A DNA stretch of 64,000 nt, taken from Ceratopteris richardii. Lineage: Eukaryota; Streptophyta; Polypodiopsida; Polypodiales; Pteridaceae. Below, one piece after another: positions 56,690 to 64,000 of the stretch. The notes beneath the pieces were generated by a model. The model saw nothing but the letters and a program-made list of their open reading frames with translations, made no database searches and was not told where the DNA came from. The translations under genes were made by a program, and so were the position numbers. The stretch spans positions 14,794,562-14,858,561 of the forward strand of contig CM035431.1 in the NCBI GenBank assembly GCA_020310875.1, read 5' to 3'. The first letter of the stretch is position 1, and each line of letters begins with the position of its first letter.

Positions 56690-57597
56690 TATTTAATGTA
56701 TTTAAAGTATTTGCATAGTTACCTTAATTCTTTTTTATGGCCTCCTTGGCTGTCCTTTGAGTAGCAGTCCCTTGCAAAGTGGTCTAGCTTGCCAAACTTG
56801 TAGCATTCCTTTGTTTATTCCCTTCCTTGATATCGGCCTCCTCTTCCTCTAGCTCTTCCTCTCCCCCTTGTTCCATAGCTTTGACTCGCTCCGTCTCGTT
56901 CATTGCTTGATCTTCCTCTACTTCTGACTTGTCCATTGTGTCCACCTCTCTTTCCTTTTCCTTTACTTGCATAAAAGACTTAGGCCTCATTGCCCTTTGA
57001 ATGACCTCCATTGAGGTTCATTTCCTTAGTCAGCATGAGTGTGATCAACTGCTCAAAATCTGGTAATGAGTCCCTCACATACACTGAAGTAGGGAATGGC
57101 CTCCATTTGTCATCATCCCTTAGCCCATTGAGTGTATGAGCTACCAAATCATCATCATCGATGGAGCTGCCTATTGATCCTAAGGCATCTGCAATCCCTT
57201 TTACCTTGAAGATATAATCATTGATGCTGTTATTTGAAATCTCTCTTAAGTTGTTCAACTCGTTCATGAGCTGAATATTTCATGCCTTTGTGGCTCTCCA
57301 AGGCCTCCCACACTTTCTTGGATGAGTCCAAGTATTGGATATGACCAATCATGCTATTACTAATGTGTTGAAATAAGATGAATATGACTCTTCTATCTCT
57401 TTCAATCCACTCATCCAATTCCTTTTCCTCTGTTTGAGTAAGTGGCTATGCATATTGATGCCTAGTCTCAGCTCCACTAACCAATCCCCATAGTGCTTTT
57501 CCCATGAGGAAATTGCTAACCCAAAATCTCTAGGGTTGGTAGTTTCCTTTCTCCAACTTCTCTAGTTGGGTAGCATACTCAGCCATTTCTTAAGATT
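56690..57597 (-). pseudogene. Copia-H copy 2: gag with lost zinc-knuckle cysteine
   Basis: Gag fragments (NSINDYIFKVKGIADALGSIGSSIDDDDLVAHTLNGLRDDDKWRPF) at 56980-57267 align with copy 1 at 45844-46443. Further down the strand an acidic Glu-rich segment leads to a zinc knuckle CYKFGKLDHFARDC near 56780-56820. Phe replaces the second Cys, so it could not bind zinc normally. The homology to copy 1 ends exactly at 57597, where an LTR-like block starts. A target duplication (agatt) could be looked for on the far side of that element. Confidence 0.75.
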
Positions 57598-58147
57598 TGT
57601 TAAACTTTATTGTTTAATATGTTATCAAATTTTGGGTTCTTGGGATGGTTAGGGGTCTGTAAAACAGAGGCCTTGTTTGTATTTTCCCAAATTCTACAGA
57701 TTCAGGTATATAAACTACTTCACAGACTTAACGCGTTGAATTATATTATCCTGCAACTACTATCTGTTTGCGTATCACCACAATCTTCAATACAAAATAC
57801 TTAACTACGCAATACAATGAACTTCATTGCAATATGCCTATGCGCACTTTGTCAATTCACTGCAATGTTGATCACTTAATACTTCATCAATGACTTAATT
57901 AATCATCGAACTTAATTAGCAAAAAGACAGAAAACAGAGTAAATAGAATACGGAGAATATACGTTCCGCTACACTTCACGCATTCGCCCAGACTCACAGT
58001 CCGGCAACACACCTTCTGTTTCACGTACGCTTCCTTTATTCATCAAAGGTTACAACTAATGCGCTATGCCCTTTCGGTATGCATGCGACTTCTTAGGGTT
58101 TCATATTACATTCCATATTACAATCCGGCAGCTCACATTGGCACACA
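57598..58147. repeat. LTR-like block, orientation unresolved (550 bp)
   Basis: Begins TGTTAAAC exactly where copia-H homology ends, and ends GCACACA. It contains a TATATAAA motif (57707-57714) readable on both strands and AATAAA on the - strand near 57612. No clear primer-binding site or polypurine tract adjoins it. The following bases tggtggactcgaaccc resemble only the T-arm of a tRNA. A solo or partial LTR is possible, but there is no second copy to confirm it. Confidence 0.4.
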
Positions 58148-58183
58148 TGGTGGACTCGAACCCGAAAAGGAAAATTACAAAAT

Positions 58184-59423
58184 TTAGGGTTCATCTATGA
58201 TACCTTGTACATAGATGGAGCGAGCTAATTTGAATGTGGAGGCAATCTTTTGCTTCAAAGACTCTAGCATATTCCGCAAAATGTCAGGTTCAATAAGCTG
58301 CACATGAGTCTGGACTGAACTGGCAGCTATGACCTGACTAATAAGGGACTCAGCTTGTGTCTGCAAAAAAGCTTCTTGTAAATAAAACTCGTTTGCTAAA
58401 GCAGCATCTCGGCAAAACTTTATTTCACCGATCTCTGCATCAATCTTGGACAACCTGTCAGCTTGGATACTGAGCTGCTTTTCTCTGCGCTTGAGTTCTT
58501 GAGATTGAAACTACATTATTTTGTAAAAATCTTCTCGCTCTTTTTGAATAGCTGCAACTTCCTTCTTTAACTGGAGAGTCTTGGAAATGTCTGAAGAAAG
58601 TTCTTGATCCCTTTGGAATAGCTGCTCAATAACTTTATGTAATTCGGCTTCCCCTTTAAGGACATTGGCGGCAAGCGATTGTGAAGCTTCTTCGAGTATG
58701 CTGAGTTTATCTCTGGTTCCATGAAGCTTGTTGCCTAACGCATTCATAGCATCTTGTTTATCTGCAACCTCTTGCTTTAGTCCCTTAATCTTTGCATCTT
58801 GATTAGCAATAATAGAATCTTTTTATGTCAATTGATCTTGCAATCGCTGGATTTGGGTATGCAGGGAATGAATATTAGTTTTAGCTTCGAGTAATTCTTC
58901 TTGAAGGGGCACGATATCAGCTTCTAAGAGGTCTACTTTGCTCTGCAGCTCCTATTGAATGGTATGTGTTGCCATCTATTTCGTTTGGATGTGAAGAAAA
59001 AATAGTAACAACTTCGGTCACTACCTCTTCGGCACAAGTCGATTGCGTTGCCATGTCAGTTTGATCATCTGCTACGTGTGAAGAAGATGGATGACACACA
59101 ATGATAGTGGTATCTTCCACTGTCTCCTTCACGGCCTCAGCATCCGGTTGGTGTGTTTTCTCCCACTGGGAAATGTAAGCTACATCTTCCATAATGACAT
59201 CTGTATCCTGCTGCTTACTAGGAGAAGAGGATGCAGACACTACCTGTAAGGTCGTGGCTCTGTCATGAAAAATTTCAACCTCTTGTACAGCAGTTGATGC
59301 CTGTACATGACTTTGAGATGGGCTTATTCGACAGGTGTAAAGAGGGATTACAAATGCATTTTTTGAGTAAATTTGTATTATTTTGGTAATCATTTGACCA
59401 TGCTTTATGTTTTGGGAAGTCAT
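58184..59423 (-). pseudogene. Broken coiled-coil protein gene, family unknown
   Basis: On the - strand, an N-terminal part (59423 to about 58975) rich in Ser, Thr, Glu and Asp is followed by a long heptad-rich coiled coil (DLLEADIVPLQEELLEAKTN, LHTQIQRLQDQL, ELHKVIEQLFQRDQELSSDI, LKKEVAAIQKEREDFY), ending with a TGA at 58184. A frameshift near 58975 joins the two parts. Three stops in the coiled coil (TAG near 58950, TAA near 58822, TAG near 58512) fall where Gln fits, each one C-to-T change away. It has none of the retroelement enzyme motifs. Plant transposon-captured host genes and accessory ORFs of large gypsy elements can look like this. I cannot tell which it is. Confidence 0.55.
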
Positions 59424-59774
59424 CCGATGTTTTTGGATACTCCAAAGTTTATGTTAGGACCTGGAGATAAATTTGCAAAGGTATTGAAGCTTGTCAAACA
59501 GGATTGCAATATCAAACCATTTAGGGACGTATTCTTTATATTTTTAGGCATTGTACTTTATGTTATGGCATGTTCTGTATGTACATTCATGGATTGGAAT
59601 GCATACATCAAATTTTATCATTTTTCTAATTCTAAAAGTATGGATCAACTTGTTAGGAGTACACTTTTTGATTGTTTGCAAGAAAGATGGTTGCAACAAC
59701 TACATGGCTATGCAACAAAGAGATTGTTGCTAGCATTTTTTTATCTTTTTGCAGGATATGGAGTTCATGTATGA
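59373..59774 (+). other. Open frame of unknown status
   Basis: 133 codons starting MYYFGNH, with two hydrophobic stretches (FFIFLGIVLYVMACSVC and LLLAFFYLFAGY). It overlaps the N-terminus of the antisense coiled-coil pseudogene by about 50 bases. No family recognised; it may be chance in AT-rich DNA. Confidence 0.25.
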
Positions 59775-62366
59775 GTATATGACGTGCATGCCATGGGCTT
59801 GCCAAGCCCTATGTTATATTGGATGGCCTTTGTGCCATTGCATTTATGGTTAAAATTTTTTGGAACTCCATTTTCTTGGGGAAATGTTGTCAAAATGTTT
59901 CCCAACTCATGATGTTATATATGCACTTACCTTTAGGTAAGAATGTTATGGCATGGTAACATGCCTTCTCGGAAAACATCAATAAGATTTAAGCATGCTT
60001 ATAAGCATTTATTTGATGGACTTAGTACCATCACAATATTATAGATAAGGCAACTTCATTAGTAATAGGATCCCTACACATAATCCTTATAGATTTAGAC
60101 CATAGGATTGCTAAGGGAAGGGAGATATATCTTCACCATTAGGAATGTACACAAGCATTCCTATAGGTTATAAAAAGTTGCATACAGGCATGGGAGATAC
60201 ATATATGATAATCTTCAATGTAGTCAGATTTTCTTATCTTCACAAGAGTCTCATTGTACGATTAGTAGACTATGGGGTATTATGAGGAATACCCAAAGAG
60301 CGATTAGTTTCACTAATACACATCACTTGAGAAAGTAGTGAAGCATTTTTGCTGCACTACTAAGGAAACCAATTAGATGGGATCATAGAGATGGGTTTCA
60401 TGAGACAGCATCAACGGATGCTTATGTGATTCGAGTGATGGTTAGGAAGTCCATAGGCATGACGTTAGCTCTATGATATAGCGCATAGATCCCTTAGTAA
60501 AAAATATTTGGGGTACATATATGTATGTTGGGATCTATAGAGAGGTACTTAGACCTTGTCATGATACCTAGGAACAAGTGAAATAAGAAAAAGATATCAA
60601 CTGTCACATATTGTCACTTGTTGAATATAACCAAACTAACTAGTTCAAGGACATGGGACTCATTTGAGTCCACCGATATGAGTTTAGGATATGGAACTCA
60701 TTAAAGTCCACCTACATATTCCATTACATATATGTGGAATATGTATTTGGTTTAGTGTAGTTATAACACCATGAATTGAAAGGAGGTTCCACTAGTAAGG
60801 GACGGTGGAAACAACTTCCCTTTGAGGACTCTTCTTCTATGGTGAGGGAGAAAGGGACTCATCATTCATGGCACCATATCTCACTAGACCAGAGGAGAGA
60901 TCTTAGTAGAGATCTCCTTACGATTGGGAGTTATCCTTCATATTTTACGGAAGATTTATTCTTCTAGTAGAGAATGTGGTAGGTGATTTTATCACCATTC
61001 TTATCACATACTCATTTTATGTTTTTTAGGAAAGATAATTCCATTAGTTTGATTGGATGATATAGATCCATGTATAGAGGATGTTTGGTAGAGATAGCTT
61101 TTTAATATGGATACACATGTGTTTATGGTATCATCTCATATCATTGTTGAACATTTTAGTAGAGGACTTTAACCCTTATAAGGAATTTATTTTTTCCACT
61201 CTTCACTACATACACCTTCATTAGTTAGGAGAAATTTGTTCTCCATCTTCATAGGAATGTATGTAATGAGGGATTATGCATTAGTAATAGAACAGAGGAG
61301 AAAATGGATTCATAAAATTTCTCTTTTAAGGAAAGAAGAAAGAGGGAATTAGCTTAGAGATCTGAGAGTGATCTCACTTTAGCTTAGAGATGTCACGTTA
61401 ACCCCTCTTCCTTGAAGAGAAAAGGAAAAGGTAATATCATTTCTTCATAGGAGAAGAATAGATCATGTTTCCTTTTAGAGAGAAGAGGTGTTTAAAAAAA
61501 CATCTTTTAGTCTAGTTTAGAAGGAATTCATTTACTCTACCTTTTTCGGTGTACTTTTCCTTCACATGGGAGTTTGCTTCTCCACTACTTTGGAAGACAA
61601 AACATGGAGAACTTAGGTATATGCTCTCATTGTTGGATGAGTAGAGTAAATGAATTCAAAAGAATCTCTTTCACAGGGAAAGGGAAAGTGGAATAGGTTC
61701 CACCATTAGAGCGCTTTTCCTTAGAGGAGATTACAGAGAGAGATCGAGAGAGAGTTTCACTTTCTCATTTTGGTTCTTTAGATAGAAGTGACACTCTTCT
61801 ATCAAAGAAAAGAAGGAGATCAATTAATCATGGTGGTTAGGTTGAGTCTCGCATATAGAATCTAAAGAGAAGCAATTATATTTATTTCTAGTGATGGTCC
61901 TTGACTAGATGAGATGATCTAGTTATTGAGATTAGTGATACTAGGAGTTGAGTATGACTTTTCTCTTTAGGGTTTCTAAGAGATAGGGGTATATCTAACC
62001 TATTCAGGTACCCAGCTCTCAGTTGGTGTTACATCAGGAGCATGATGTGTAAACATCAGTTAGGAGGATGGGTACTTAGGGATTATCTAAATCTCAAAGG
62101 GAATACTTTTTGTATTCATATGGAAAACTATAGCGAAGAAAATTTTTTAGATTTTGCGCTAATGCCAATAGATTCTTTTCTAATAGAACTTAGACCAAGG
62201 TAAAGGATAACAAAACACAGACTTCTTGGTTGGTGAAATGTGGAGATTGCATTTTACTACCAAGAAATTCATATACATGAGCTATATGATTAATTTGCAT
62301 TGATCACAAGATAGTTTAGATTAAACTATTACTTGTGAGTGCACTCAAGGTTAGGAAGACCTAAAG
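59775..62366. other. Unassigned, purine-rich on the + strand
   Basis: About 2.6 kb with no convincing coding frame. Many short GA-rich stretches (gagaagaa, gagagatc) occur. It could be the long LTR or leader of a large element whose primer-binding site is at 62367. Confidence 0.3.
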
Positions 62367-62378
62367 TGGTATGAGAGC
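62367..62378 (+). promoter_or_regulatory. Possible primer-binding site
   Basis: TGGTATGAGAGC differs by one base from TGGTATCAGAGC. No LTR end with CA is obvious directly before it. Confidence 0.35.
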
Positions 62379-62818
62379 AATCTATCATTTAGTCCTACAT
62401 GGGTTTGGAGTCACGTGTTATGGGACTTTGTTCTATATTTTAGAGGATTCTATGGTTTATTATCTCCAATATAATATGATCAAGCGTATATGCTTGGCAC
62501 TTTACACTTCCTCTCATACGATTATTACATAGAGGATACATCATATGGACTTAGGTCATTTTGATGATGATATATGTCATGGGAGTGATATTTTGGAAGT
62601 GGAGTGTACATGGGAGATAGTAGGTGCCACTCAGATGGTTTCCCACCTTTGAGATGATCTCTCATTAGGCTTCTTAAGGGGAAGGATACAGGGAAACAAC
62701 ACATAGAGATGACATGTACATAGAGTACATGGGATTCAGGGGAATCTGTTATTGAGATATGATACTCATCAAGGTGGTTCATGATAGATAGCAAATTATG
62801 GGTATCATTACCTAAAAG

Positions 62819-64000
<1,182 letters not shown>

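Noticed and set aside
58148-58164. Standard primer-binding site or tRNA gene end
   Set aside because: Only six bases separate the T-loop from CCA in the implied tRNA, too short for a real tRNA 3' end.

Overview
The window is nuclear DNA of a large, repeat-dense plant genome. It holds nested Ty1/copia and Ty3/gypsy LTR retrotransposons with plant-type PBSs copied from initiator tRNA-Met, tRNA-derived SINEs and long CT/TA/GA microsatellites. I see no intact host gene. A gymnosperm or another giant-genome plant would fit, but the sequence does not settle it. Family letters A to J are my own labels, based on homology between copies inside the window.

Layout. 1-1310: 3' end of a + strand copia-A element, inserted into a - strand copia-A relic (1311-3326). 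3327-7785: Ty3/gypsy-1 (+), with LTR, PBS, gag, protease and RT, cut off in RNase H. 7786-8655: another - strand copia-A relic. 9753-13565: two nested copia-C elements (-). 14415-15155: an orphan LTR and a SINE with perfect target duplications. 15480-18277: a low-complexity dispersed repeat (R) and a short SINE-like insert. 18816-25260: gypsy-2 (-), split inside integrase by copia-D (19013-23698). 25530-30150: two more R copies, partly in tandem. 30150-32067: copia-E (-). 32068-34606: copia-F (+). 34607-43774: a young head-to-tail copia-G array (LTR, element, LTR, partial element). One G unit carries a solo LTR of another family. 43775-45838: a second F copy, inverted. 45844-46745: copia-H. 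46746-48620: copia-I (+). 48634-49990: copia-J (-). 50006-55435: a solo B/F-type LTR whose middle holds the one intact element, copia-A (50129-55210). That element has a single 1,421-codon gag-pol frame, near-identical LTRs and a CAAAT duplication. 55940-57597: copia remnants. 57598-59423: an LTR-like block and a broken antisense coiled-coil gene. From there to the end the sequence is unassigned, apart from a 329-bp GA tract at 62822-63150.

Relative ages follow from nesting and LTR identity. G (about 5 differences in 1,021 bp) and A (4 in 230 bp) are young. D (roughly 5 percent) is older. Gypsy-1, H, I, J and the A relics are heavily decayed. Many of the premature stops are CAG-to-TAG changes, as expected from deamination of methylated CHG sites.

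The most interesting signal is structural. Every copia family here whose 3' LTR junction is present (A, C, D, E, G, I) can fold a hairpin with one arm just inside the LTR and the other on the pol side. The polypurine tract and the LTR terminus lie in the loop. The arms differ completely in sequence between families, so the pairing, not the sequence, looks conserved.
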